Below, piece by piece: positions 1 to 7,583 of a stretch of 64,000 bases of DNA. A program made the position numbers and the translations under genes. Location of the stretch: NCBI RefSeq assembly GCF_015220045.1, contig NZ_JADBGB010000006.1:54927-118926 (forward strand), written 5' to 3'. The DNA comes from Marivivens aquimaris. GTDB lineage: Bacteria > Pseudomonadota > Alphaproteobacteria > Rhodobacterales > Rhodobacteraceae. Position 1 is the stretch's first letter. Each line of letters begins with the position of its first letter. Below the pieces are notes generated by a model that worked only from the letters and a program-made list of their open reading frames with translations, had not been told where the DNA came from and did not search any database.

Positions 1-94
1 TTAAAGGATCGATCTTTGGGCCGTCCTCAAAGCCTGCGGCGGAGAGGGTCGTATCGTGGGGAAGTTCCTTAATTGCGCATTCGAACTCGATCAT
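1..94 (-). CDS. partial open frame running off the window start
   Basis: An ATG at 94 opens a frame that stays open on the minus strand to the window edge (about 31 codons). It begins MIEFECAIKELPHDTTLSAA. It lies downstream of virB11 in the same direction, so it could be the next gene of the operon. No strong ribosome-binding site is visible and the fragment is too short to assign. Confidence 0.3.
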   Translation of the reverse strand, partial: MIEFECAIKELPHDTTLSAAGFEDGPKIDPL

Positions 95-186
95 GGAGAC
101 CAATTATCAGATTTCTCTACCTAAAAGTGTTGTCACAATATCAAGTGTTCCTCGGTGATCAATCTGCAATTTGTAGTGCGATAGGC

Positions 187-1200
187 CTAACTTGGAAAAG
201 AGTGATCGGGGCGGCGTTTGTCTCCACCCGGCAGATAGAACTCCGTAATCCCCCGCTTCCCCTCGGCCCGCCCGAGCTGGACGATCACATCGATGGATTT
301 CCGGATGTATTCGCGCACCTCGGCGAATGTCAGCGGTGTGCCAGCCTGCAGAACCATGATCGCCAGCCGGTCGATGGCGAGTTCTGCGGTTTCGGCGTGG
401 ATGGTGGAGACCGACCCGCCATGCCCGGTGTTGATGGCCTCGAGATAGGTCAGGGCCTCGGCGCCGCGCAGCTCGCCGACGATAATCCGGTCGGGGCGCA
501 TGCGGAGGGAAGCCTGGAGGAGGGCGTTGGCGCTGCGTTGCGAGCCGGCGCCGCGGTCGGCCAGGAGGGCGACGGTGTTGGGCTGGCCGGGGAAGAGCTC
601 GAAGGCGTCCTCTATGGTGATCAGTCGTTCATGCTCGCTCACATGCGTCAGAAGGTGGCGGGCGAAGGTGGTCTTGCCGGTTGAGGTGCCTCCGCTGATC
701 AGGACGTTGAGCCGCGCTTCGACAAGGGTCTGCAGCGCGACCTCGAGGTTTTCTTTGGCGAGACTGGCAATGTTCTTCATCTTCTCGGCACGGAGCGCAT
801 CAAGCGAGACGGCCTTGCCGAAAAGATAGGCAGGGGCGTAGTCCTGAACGCTGCCTAAGGCGAAGAGGCGGATGGTGATCGAGGCACCGCGATCGATGGC
901 GGGCGGTACGGCGACCTGGACCCGAAGCGGACGGCCTGCATATTCCACCTTACCGGAGACGAGTGGGTTCTTTTCAGAGACGCGGGCCTTGGCGTCGCCG
1001 ACGATGGTCTGGGCCATGTTGAGCGCGGTGGTCCGGTCCACGGTCTGGCCCTCATGGCGCATGGTGGCATCGCCCGCGACCTCGAGCCAGACCTTGCCAT
1101 CCGTGTTGATCGCGATCTCGACCACGTCATCGCGTCTCAGCAGGTCGCTGAACGGGTCGAGGTAGCGCTCGAGGTATGAGGCTGGTGGCGCCTGCTCCAT
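187..1200 (-). CDS. virB11: VirB11 family T4SS ATPase
   Basis: Hexameric traffic ATPase at the cytoplasmic base of the type IV secretion channel, powering pilus assembly and substrate transfer. The 337-residue length is normal for VirB11. Walker A is GGTSTGKT at residues 170-177, followed by the family's acidic block (LITIEDAFEL), the RMRPDRIIVGELRG stretch and the GHGGSVSTIHA His-box. The N-terminal half is the usual VirB11 N-domain. Its start overlaps the virB10 stop, which indicates translational coupling. It is the last recognisable member of the operon in this window. Confidence 0.96.
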   Translation of the reverse strand: MEQAPPASYLERYLDPFSDLLRRDDVVEIAINTDGKVWLEVAGDATMRHEGQTVDRTTALNMAQTIVGDAKARVSEKNPLVSGKVEYAGRPLRVQVAVPPAIDRGASITIRLFALGSVQDYAPAYLFGKAVSLDALRAEKMKNIASLAKENLEVALQTLVEARLNVLISGGTSTGKTTFARHLLTHVSEHERLITIEDAFELFPGQPNTVALLADRGAGSQRSANALLQASLRMRPDRIIVGELRGAEALTYLEAINTGHGGSVSTIHAETAELAIDRLAIMVLQAGTPLTFAEVREYIRKSIDVIVQLGRAEGKRGITEFYLPGGDKRRPDHSFPS

Positions 1201-2624
1201 CAGTAAATCACCACATCCCTGTCCACGAGCACGGTGACCGACGCCCCCTGATCGACATAGATGGTCGGCGCAATCGAGACCTGGTCGGCGATGACCGAAC
1301 CGACCGCGTCCTGAAGGTTGCTGCCGACATCGCCCAACACGATGCTGGTCGTCTCGTTGTTGGCACTCTCCGCCGCCACGGCCGGTGCCGCTCCGATCAC
1401 GGAAATCAGTGCAGCTCCGCCGAAGCGCTCGGCAAACTTGGTGTCAACGAGACCGGTGAGGCCCGACCGGCCGAGTTGATCGCCGCCCACGGCGGCGATC
1501 TCCATCGAGGTGCCGTCCGGTGTCAGGACTCGGGTCCAGAGGATCAAGATGCGCTTCTGGTGCATCTCGATCCCGGAGCGATATTGGCCAAAAAGGCGGG
1601 AGCCCCGGGGGATCAGAATCCGGTCCCCGGAAAACGCCGGAACCGGCTCGGAGACGACCGCGACCACGGAGCCCGGCAGATCGCTGTTGATGGCGGTCTG
1701 GAGCGCGGCCTGGATGACGGACCCTTGGGTCAGGGTGCGTTCAGGATGAGCGAGGCGGGCGGCCTCCTGCACCTCGAGTGGGCGCGCGCTTTTCAGGAAC
1801 TGCTCATTGCCCGAGAGGACCGGGCCGCCAGTGCCAGCGGTCGCCGGATCGGCCAACGCCGCGCCACTTTGGCCACCACGTGGACCATCGGCAAAGACCA
1901 CCGCTGGCGATTTGATCTGCGCGGTCAAAAGCTCCTCGGCAACCCGCTCGGCCTCACGCTGACGCTGCTCCTCTTCCTGACGCCGGCGTTCTTCAAGAAG
2001 ACGCTGGTCGGCGATCAACCCTTCGCGATCGAGCTCGGCCTCGAGGCCTTCGCGTTGTGCGCGTTCGGCATCGAGCATGGCTTGCAGCCCTTCGATGCGG
2101 GCCTCGTTCTGGCGCTGCAGGTTGGCAAGCTCGGTTTCCTTGGCGGCGAGCGTCGCTTCAAGCGCGGCCTTCTGTTCGTCGAAGGCTTCGCGCAGGTCGG
2201 CGACGGCGGACTGGATTTCCGAATTGCGCGCGGCCTGGCTGGCGGCAAGCGCCTCGCGGAGCTTGGCGATCTCGGCCAGCACTTCGGCGCTCGGTTCGGG
2301 GGCAGGGGCGGCGGGGACATCGAGCGCTTCCTCGACCGCAATCAGCGCGTCATTGACCCGTTGCTCGGTCTCATCGGGTGGAAACTCCAGCCGCCCGCCG
2401 GTGCCGGGGCGGCGGTCCTGGAAGGTCTCGACATCGGAGGTCTCGAGCGCACTGTCGCCCTCCTGCAGGCCAGTCGCTAGGAAATACGCGACCCCGGCAC
2501 CGCCCAAGGCGAGGGCAGCGGCGAGCGCACCGACCCCGAGGCTGTTACCCCGGCGTTTGGATTTACCGCGCTGGCTGAATTGATCGAGGCGGTTTTGAAG
2601 GTCAGGAGGGGTTTGATCGGCCAT
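1200..2624 (-). CDS. virB10: VirB10/TrbI T4SS channel protein
   Basis: Inner- to outer-membrane spanning core component that senses ATP use by the VirB4/VirB11 motors. A short Pro-poor cytoplasmic tail is followed by one membrane helix (about residues 29-51), a long charged coiled coil (about 105-240, rich in Glu/Gln/Arg) and the C-terminal TrbI barrel with GSRLFGQY and LTPDGTSMEI. I prefer ATG 2624, three bases after the virB9 stop, over TTG 2630, which would overlap that stop. The coiled coil is longer than in many VirB10 proteins. Confidence 0.95.
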   Translation of the reverse strand: MADQTPPDLQNRLDQFSQRGKSKRRGNSLGVGALAAALALGGAGVAYFLATGLQEGDSALETSDVETFQDRRPGTGGRLEFPPDETEQRVNDALIAVEEALDVPAAPAPEPSAEVLAEIAKLREALAASQAARNSEIQSAVADLREAFDEQKAALEATLAAKETELANLQRQNEARIEGLQAMLDAERAQREGLEAELDREGLIADQRLLEERRRQEEEQRQREAERVAEELLTAQIKSPAVVFADGPRGGQSGAALADPATAGTGGPVLSGNEQFLKSARPLEVQEAARLAHPERTLTQGSVIQAALQTAINSDLPGSVVAVVSEPVPAFSGDRILIPRGSRLFGQYRSGIEMHQKRILILWTRVLTPDGTSMEIAAVGGDQLGRSGLTGLVDTKFAERFGGAALISVIGAAPAVAAESANNETTSIVLGDVGSNLQDAVGSVIADQVSIAPTIYVDQGASVTVLVDRDVVIY

Positions 2625-2626
2625 GG

Positions 2627-3349
2627 TCAATTGCTCACATAGATCGCGCTCTCGTCGCGCCAGGCACAGATCGCCTCGTCGCCGATGCGCAGCGTCCAGT
2701 AGGTGTTGACCCCGAGCACGCGGACGGTATTGCCTTGCTGGGTCCAGTTCACCGTGCGTTCGCGGCCCTGGTCATCGGCCTTGAAGAGGGCGGGCTGGCG
2801 ACCACTCTCCGGGAAGACAAAATACGTGTAGCGCCCGTCGTCGTAGATATGGCTGGGGCGGAAATCCCCTTTTCCCGAGACGCGGTAGTTGTAGTTGCGC
2901 GGTGCCTCAAAGCCCTTGGGCTGGGTCGCACCTGCCGCGCGGCGCTCCTCGTCGGGGTAGCGGAAGCGTACCTCGAAGAACATTCCGGTGCGGTTCGGGA
3001 TCGAGCCCTCGCGCAGATGGAAGGAATAGGTGCGGCGGTTGGTGATCACCGTCATGTTGGTCGAGGCATTGGCCACATGCGGTTTGATCGTGAGCACATT
3101 GCCAAGCTCGGGGATCGGATCGACCTGGAAGCTTTCGGTGTCGCCGACAATCACCGCCTCGAACCTCTCCCCAGCCCCGAAATGAATCGTGGTCGAATGA
3201 CGCAAGTCAGTTTCGATCCGGTAGACCTGGTTTTCATTATAGACGGCAGTGCGGATGCGGATGTCGAGCGGGCCGCCTTGCGGCGTGGCTTCAGCATAGG
3301 CGGCAACAGGAAGAGCAAGCGCCAGGAGGAGCGCGGGCAGGGATTTCAT
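2627..3349 (-). CDS. virB9: VirB9 T4SS outer-membrane core protein
   Basis: Periplasmic/outer-membrane core subunit that forms the channel ring with VirB7 and VirB10. It has a signal peptide (residues 1-19, cleaved after AYA), the N-terminal beta domain with the NENQVYRI region, and a C-terminal CagX/VirB9 domain with DGRYTYFVFP and an INTYWTLR-like end (VNTYWTLRIGDEAICAW). The length of 240 residues is typical. It sits directly between virB8 and virB10 with almost no spacing. Confidence 0.95.
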   Translation of the reverse strand: MKSLPALLLALALPVAAYAEATPQGGPLDIRIRTAVYNENQVYRIETDLRHSTTIHFGAGERFEAVIVGDTESFQVDPIPELGNVLTIKPHVANASTNMTVITNRRTYSFHLREGSIPNRTGMFFEVRFRYPDEERRAAGATQPKGFEAPRNYNYRVSGKGDFRPSHIYDDGRYTYFVFPESGRQPALFKADDQGRERTVNWTQQGNTVRVLGVNTYWTLRIGDEAICAWRDESAIYVSN

Positions 3350-3354
3350 CTTGG

Positions 3355-4035
3355 TCAGTTCTCCAGGGTCTCGGCGTCGACGCGGTAGGAGGTCACCACG
3401 AAGCCCAAGGGGTTGGCCCAGACGTCCTGAAGGCGCTGGCGGGTTTCGGGTTGGAAGTCGTAGCCGACGGTGGCGACATAAGACCTGGTCACGGTGCGGG
3501 TATCGCGGGGACGGCGCAGCGTGCGGGTGAAGCGGACCTGCGCCACACCGCGCTCGATCTGGTTAACCGACTTGATCACCACCTCGATCTTGGCGTCGCG
3601 GCCATAGACGGTGATCGGGTAGTCCTCATTGGTAGAGGACCAGAGATCGCGCAAAGTGTGTGCCGCATCGCCGTCCGAACGATCCAGCACCGAGTTGATA
3701 CGCTGCTCGCCATCGGTCAGGTCATAGGTCTCGCGGTCATCCACATAGGCTACGAGATTGGCCTGGATGATGGCGTCGCTCTCGGACAGCGTCAGCGCCT
3801 GGACGGCGGCGACCCGATCCATCTCGCCCGTTTCCTTGTCGACCACGACGACGAAGGTTTCGGTCGATTTGAGCGGAAAGAGGCTGGCGCCCGCGACCAT
3901 GCCGGCGACGCCGACCAGCACACCGGCCGCCGCGACAAACCATGCGAAGCGCTCACGCCGCCTTGGCCCGTAGATGAAATCCGCCTCGAAAGCGTCGCGG
4001 TCAGGCGCGGAGGAACTGGTTACAGTCTTCTTCAA
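3355..4035 (-). CDS. virB8: VirB8 inner-membrane T4SS protein
   Basis: Bitopic assembly factor. A cytoplasmic N-terminus of about 30 residues is followed by one membrane helix (31-53) and an NTF2-like periplasmic domain with the family features TETFVVVVDKETGEMDRV and QVRFTRTLRR. The predicted start is TTG at 4035. Its 226 residues are standard for VirB8. It lies between virB6 and virB9 in canonical order. Confidence 0.94.
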   Translation of the reverse strand: MKKTVTSSSAPDRDAFEADFIYGPRRRERFAWFVAAAGVLVGVAGMVAGASLFPLKSTETFVVVVDKETGEMDRVAAVQALTLSESDAIIQANLVAYVDDRETYDLTDGEQRINSVLDRSDGDAAHTLRDLWSSTNEDYPITVYGRDAKIEVVIKSVNQIERGVAQVRFTRTLRRPRDTRTVTRSYVATVGYDFQPETRQRLQDVWANPLGFVVTSYRVDAETLEN

Positions 4036-4052
4036 AGTGGTCGTCTTTCAAA

Positions 4053-5066
4053 TCAGGGTTTGCGAAAGGCCTTGGCGGCGGAGAGGAGCGCGCCGGGGCT
4101 TTGCCGGATCAGCTCGCCGGTCTTCACCACGCCCGCATTGGCCATCTGGTTCAGTTCCTGCGGAGACTTGCCGGTGACGAGACGCGAGGCGGCACCCGTG
4201 CCGTACTCGCGCGTGTTCACGAAGCCCTGACGTGCGAGGCCGGTCAGACCCACGGCATTCGAGGCAATGCCCACCACGCCGGTAAGGTTGGAGGCGATGT
4301 AGGGCACCGACGCCATGATCCCGGCGCTGAGGATCAGGATCACGAGGAAGGGCAGGATGAGGCTGACGGTCTCGACATCGCCCGGATCGGCGGAAGCATC
4401 CCCAATGGCCTCGGCGATCGCCACGATGATGCCCGCGGCCCCGGCGGCCGCGACCGGCATGAGCGCATAGCCGATGGTGGCGCGGGTCCAGGCCTCGAAG
4501 AGGGATTGGGTCGGTTTGAAGAGCGAGGTCACGATCATGAAGGGGGCGATCACGATCATCAGCGCGAAGACGATGCGGGCGAAGGCGATGATCCCGGCGG
4601 TGACGGCGGCGAAAACGGCGGAAAGGACGAAGAAGATGGCACCCAGGACCGCGCCGAAGACCCAGCCCGCCCGGTCGCCGATCGTATCGCCATAGGCGGT
4701 GATGCGGGCGACCATGTTGTCGAGGCTTTCATAGACGCCAGCTTCGTCGCCCGAACCGGTGAGGGCCAAGATGGATGCGCCGATAGAGTCGGGGACCTGG
4801 GTGACGATGCCATAGATGACGCTGAAATTGTCCCAGCTCTGCGCGAATATGCCCACCAGAGCCACCTTCATTCCGAAGGCAAAGCCGGTGCCGAAGGGCA
4901 GGGGGCGGAGCTGCATGACTGCATTGATCCCGAGAAGCACGACAAGGAGCGCGGCCCCGGCGGAGATCACGTCGCCAACCGTGCCCGCCGAAGAGACAAA
5001 GCCGTCCTGCGCCACGGTATCCACCGCGGCGTCGACCTGGCTCAGGATGTCGCGAATGACCCCCAT
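4053..5066 (-). CDS. virB6: VirB6/TrbL polytopic membrane protein
   Basis: Inner-membrane channel component with at least five hydrophobic segments. The central block FARIVFALMIVIAPFMIVTS and the following FEAWTRATIGYALMP match the TrbL/VirB6 signature around the conserved Trp. Length is 337 residues. The ATG follows the stop of the upstream small gene immediately, so translation is probably coupled. Confidence 0.92.
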   Translation of the reverse strand: MGVIRDILSQVDAAVDTVAQDGFVSSAGTVGDVISAGAALLVVLLGINAVMQLRPLPFGTGFAFGMKVALVGIFAQSWDNFSVIYGIVTQVPDSIGASILALTGSGDEAGVYESLDNMVARITAYGDTIGDRAGWVFGAVLGAIFFVLSAVFAAVTAGIIAFARIVFALMIVIAPFMIVTSLFKPTQSLFEAWTRATIGYALMPVAAAGAAGIIVAIAEAIGDASADPGDVETVSLILPFLVILILSAGIMASVPYIASNLTGVVGIASNAVGLTGLARQGFVNTREYGTGAASRLVTGKSPQELNQMANAGVVKTGELIRQSPGALLSAAKAFRKP

Positions 5067-5504
5067 TTATTCCGCACAGGCCTCCACAACTTGCGCCTCG
5101 AGCGCGTCTGCCTGCGCGTAGAGGTCGAGCACCTTGAACGGCAGGCGAGGATTGTCCGATGTCTGGAACCGGGGCAGAGCGGTGAGCGCCTGTTCCCAGG
5201 TGAACTGATCCAGCAGGCAAGTGCAGCTCTCCGAGGCGAGGGCTTCCTCGGCGATCAGGATGCGCAGGATCGCGCGGTAGCCGTTGCGGAGATAGGCGGT
5301 CTCGGCCAGATCGGCGGGCGGTTTCGGGACACGGCATGCGTCGGCCTCGTCCCGCGCGATGGCCATCGAGTTGAAGGGTGTGTCACCGGAGGGCTGCGTG
5401 GTCGGAGTTTGGGCCAACGCAACACTGGGCAGGGCGGCCACGACAAGCGCGGCGAGACCAAGAGATAGAACCGGTGCCAAGCTGAGGGTCATGACTTGCC
5501 TCAT
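5067..5504 (-). CDS. small exported T4SS-associated protein
   Basis: A 145-residue protein with a clear signal peptide (hydrophobic to about residue 30, ending VALAQ), then a mostly helical acidic domain with three Cys, two of them in ESCTCLLDQ. I do not recognise a named family. Its start overlaps the virB5 stop (ATGA) and its stop abuts virB6, so it is a fixed member of the secretion operon. It could be a periplasmic partner of VirB5 or VirB6; function unknown. Confidence 0.8.
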   Translation of the reverse strand: MRQVMTLSLAPVLSLGLAALVVAALPSVALAQTPTTQPSGDTPFNSMAIARDEADACRVPKPPADLAETAYLRNGYRAILRILIAEEALASESCTCLLDQFTWEQALTALPRFQTSDNPRLPFKVLDLYAQADALEAQVVEACAE

Positions 5505-6268
5505 GGATCCACCGCCATCGACCGGAACTTGCGTTCATCCGCGAGCGTCGCGGCATCGACGACGCCAAGCTGGCCGGCGCTGACGCCTTGCGCCGCTTCA
5601 AGCCGCCAGATCTGGGTCAGGATGATGCCGAGCTCGGCGGTGACACGGGTGTTGAGATCAACGGCGGCCTTCAGACCGTCCTGATCGTCGATGAGCCCGA
5701 CCATGGTCTCGAGCCGTTCGAGGCTTTGACCCGCCTCCTCATGGCTTTCCTGCGCGGCGACGGAGAGCATGGCGCTGGCCCCGGCCGAGGTGGCGATGCG
5801 GTTGTCGGCGGGCTGATCGGAGCCTGAGAGCGTGCTCAGGCGCTCCGAGGTGAAGCCGCTGCCAGACAGCACTCGCTCGACCGAGGCCGAAAGCTCGGCG
5901 CCGGGATTGAAGCCGCTCAGGAAATCCCCGCTCGCCAGCGATTGCGCAGTATTGAGGGGGGCCACCAGCTCGCCACGCAGCGCTCGGAACTCCTCGACTG
6001 TGGCGAAGAGTTCTCCGAGCCCGCTGCCCTCAATGAGGGAGGTCAGTTGCGCCTCGAGGTTCGTCAACTGCGAGAGCTGGGTTTCCAGTTCCAACCGCAT
6101 GGTGGCGAGCTGCTGCATCTGGACATTCAGGTCCTCGGCCATATGCTCGAGCTGGGCGACAAGCTGACCAAGCTGTGATCCATCAAAGGTTGGCACGCCT
6201 TGGGCCGTGGCGGGCGAGGCGAGTCCGAGTGTGGTGACTGCGGCCACCGTCAGGAGAAGATGTCTCAT
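5501..6268 (-). CDS. virB5: VirB5-like minor pilin
   Basis: Exported, largely alpha-helical protein of 255 residues. The signal peptide ends at about residue 22 (PATAQ) and long heptad-like helices follow, as in VirB5/TraC proteins at the pilus tip. Its N-terminus (AQGVPTFDGSQLG) and a C-terminal stretch with AAVDLNT and GIILTQIWRLEAAQG align without gaps to the upstream gene at 6265-7377, showing that the two are paralogues. It overlaps both neighbours by four bases. Confidence 0.85.
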   Translation of the reverse strand: MRHLLLTVAAVTTLGLASPATAQGVPTFDGSQLGQLVAQLEHMAEDLNVQMQQLATMRLELETQLSQLTNLEAQLTSLIEGSGLGELFATVEEFRALRGELVAPLNTAQSLASGDFLSGFNPGAELSASVERVLSGSGFTSERLSTLSGSDQPADNRIATSAGASAMLSVAAQESHEEAGQSLERLETMVGLIDDQDGLKAAVDLNTRVTAELGIILTQIWRLEAAQGVSAGQLGVVDAATLADERKFRSMAVDP

Positions 6269-7377
6269 TCGGGAACTCCCATCTGCATGAAGTCGCGCTC
6301 GGCCAGCCGATCGGCGACGAGGTGCTGCGCATAGGCCGCCTCGCGCTGCTGGTTGGCGGCCATCAGCCGGACGCGGAGATTGAGGATGCGGCCGATCTCG
6401 GCCTTGGCGTAGGTGTTGAGTTCCCAGGCCGCCTTGGCATTGGGTTGGGCATCGATCTGCAGGATGATCGCGCGCAGACGATTGATGACCTGTTCGGTCG
6501 TGGCCGAGCTGTCGGCGGCGTAATAGACGCCGGCCTCGGAGATGCTGGCATATTCGGCGAGCGCAAAGTCTGAAGGTGAGAGCGTGCCAAGCGCATCGGC
6601 ACCGCCCACCACGGCCAGGTATTCGTTGTAGAACTTCGAGATGTTGCGCACGTAGCCCTGGGTCTCGGCAAAGGGCGGCACGCCGCCATATTCGATGACC
6701 CGACCGGGGCCTGCGTTATAGGCCGCAAGTGCATGGGGGATGTTGCCGAAGCGGTTCAGCTGCGTGATGATGTAACGTGCGCCGCCGCGCAGGTTGTCTT
6801 TCACGTCATAGCGGTCGACTCCAAGATCGGAGGCGGTGCCGGGCATGAGCTGGGTCAGTCCATAGGCCCCGACCGGGCTTTCAGCGGCGACGTTGAAGCG
6901 GCTTTCCTGTTTGATCAGGGCCTGGAAGAGGCAGCGCCACTGTGTGGCCGAGAGACCCGCGCGGGCCACACCGGGCGCGCCTGCGAACTCACCTGCCACC
7001 TCGACGATCATCATTTCGACCGTCTCGCGGCCTTCGCCGAAGAGACGGCTGTTCATCGGGTTCGCATCGGTATTGGGATAGACCGCTGCCACCCCGAAAT
7101 CCGCATTGCCCTCAAGCGCGCGAATATCGAAGCCGGGCCCGGTGATCGCGGCGGTCATCTCTTCGAGGACGCGCAGCTGGTCGGCCTGGACATCGGCCAA
7201 CGTGGACTCCGTCCGATCCTTGTCCTGCTGGACGCCAAGATCTTCGGCAAGCGCAGTCACCCGCGCGATGGCGCGACCGATCGCGGAATTGTCCTGCGTC
7301 GGCACGCCCTGGGCATGCGCAGGCAGGGCACCGAGGCTAAGGCAGAGCCCGGCGGATATGATCGCGCCACGGCTCAT
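6265..7377 (-). CDS. VirB5-like protein with inserted SLT lytic transglycosylase domain
   Basis: The 370-residue exported protein starts at ATG 7377, four bases inside the upstream lipoprotein gene (ATGA); a longer frame to 7557 is ignored because it runs through that gene. Residues 22-80 align with VirB5 next door (AQGVPTxDxS, AEDLxVQ) and residues 296-345 align with its C-terminus (KAAWELNT, AEIGRIL). Between them, at about 145-255, is a soluble lytic transglycosylase domain: catalytic Glu158 in KQESRF, AYGLTQLMPGTA, and ALAAYNAGPGRV. It probably opens peptidoglycan for the secretion channel while also acting as a VirB5-type pilus component. Confidence 0.88.
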   Translation of the reverse strand: MSRGAIISAGLCLSLGALPAHAQGVPTQDNSAIGRAIARVTALAEDLGVQQDKDRTESTLADVQADQLRVLEEMTAAITGPGFDIRALEGNADFGVAAVYPNTDANPMNSRLFGEGRETVEMMIVEVAGEFAGAPGVARAGLSATQWRCLFQALIKQESRFNVAAESPVGAYGLTQLMPGTASDLGVDRYDVKDNLRGGARYIITQLNRFGNIPHALAAYNAGPGRVIEYGGVPPFAETQGYVRNISKFYNEYLAVVGGADALGTLSPSDFALAEYASISEAGVYYAADSSATTEQVINRLRAIILQIDAQPNAKAAWELNTYAKAEIGRILNLRVRLMAANQQREAAYAQHLVADRLAERDFMQMGVPE

Positions 7378-7583
7378 TCCGGACGGGGCAGGGGCTCGAA
7401 GGTGCAGTCGGGCTTGGCCGTCTCCTGCACCGGTGCGCCCATGGTCGAGAAGGAAAGCGCGGACCGCGTCACCTGCGGCTCGCCATTGCGTCCGAAGCAG
7501 GGCGAGGTTTTCTCGGTGTATTTCTCGCAAGCTGCCAGAAGGCTCGCGGCGGCGCAAAGCGCGAGGAGGGGTTTCGAACTCAT
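7374..7583 (-). CDS. VirB7-like small lipoprotein
   Basis: A 69-residue precursor with a lipobox ending LLAAC (Cys19), so the mature protein is about 51 residues, the usual size of VirB7 outer-membrane lipoproteins that anchor VirB9. Two further Cys could form disulfides. It overlaps virB4 and the next gene by four bases each. Sequence alone does not prove VirB7 identity; position and lipobox are the argument. Confidence 0.7.
   Translation of the reverse strand: MSSKPLLALCAAASLLAACEKYTEKTSPCFGRNGEPQVTRSALSFSTMGAPVQETAKPDCTFEPLPRPE

Noticed and set aside
1176..2480. 434-codon plus-strand frame
   Set aside because: Antisense to virB10; long only because of GC-rich third positions.
4101..5468. 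455-codon plus-strand frame rich in His and Gly
   Set aside because: Antisense to virB6 and the next gene; the His-rich look comes from the complement of membrane-protein codons.
7378..7557. 60-residue extension of the VirB5/SLT hybrid
   Set aside because: It overlaps the lipoprotein gene and would bury the signal peptide.
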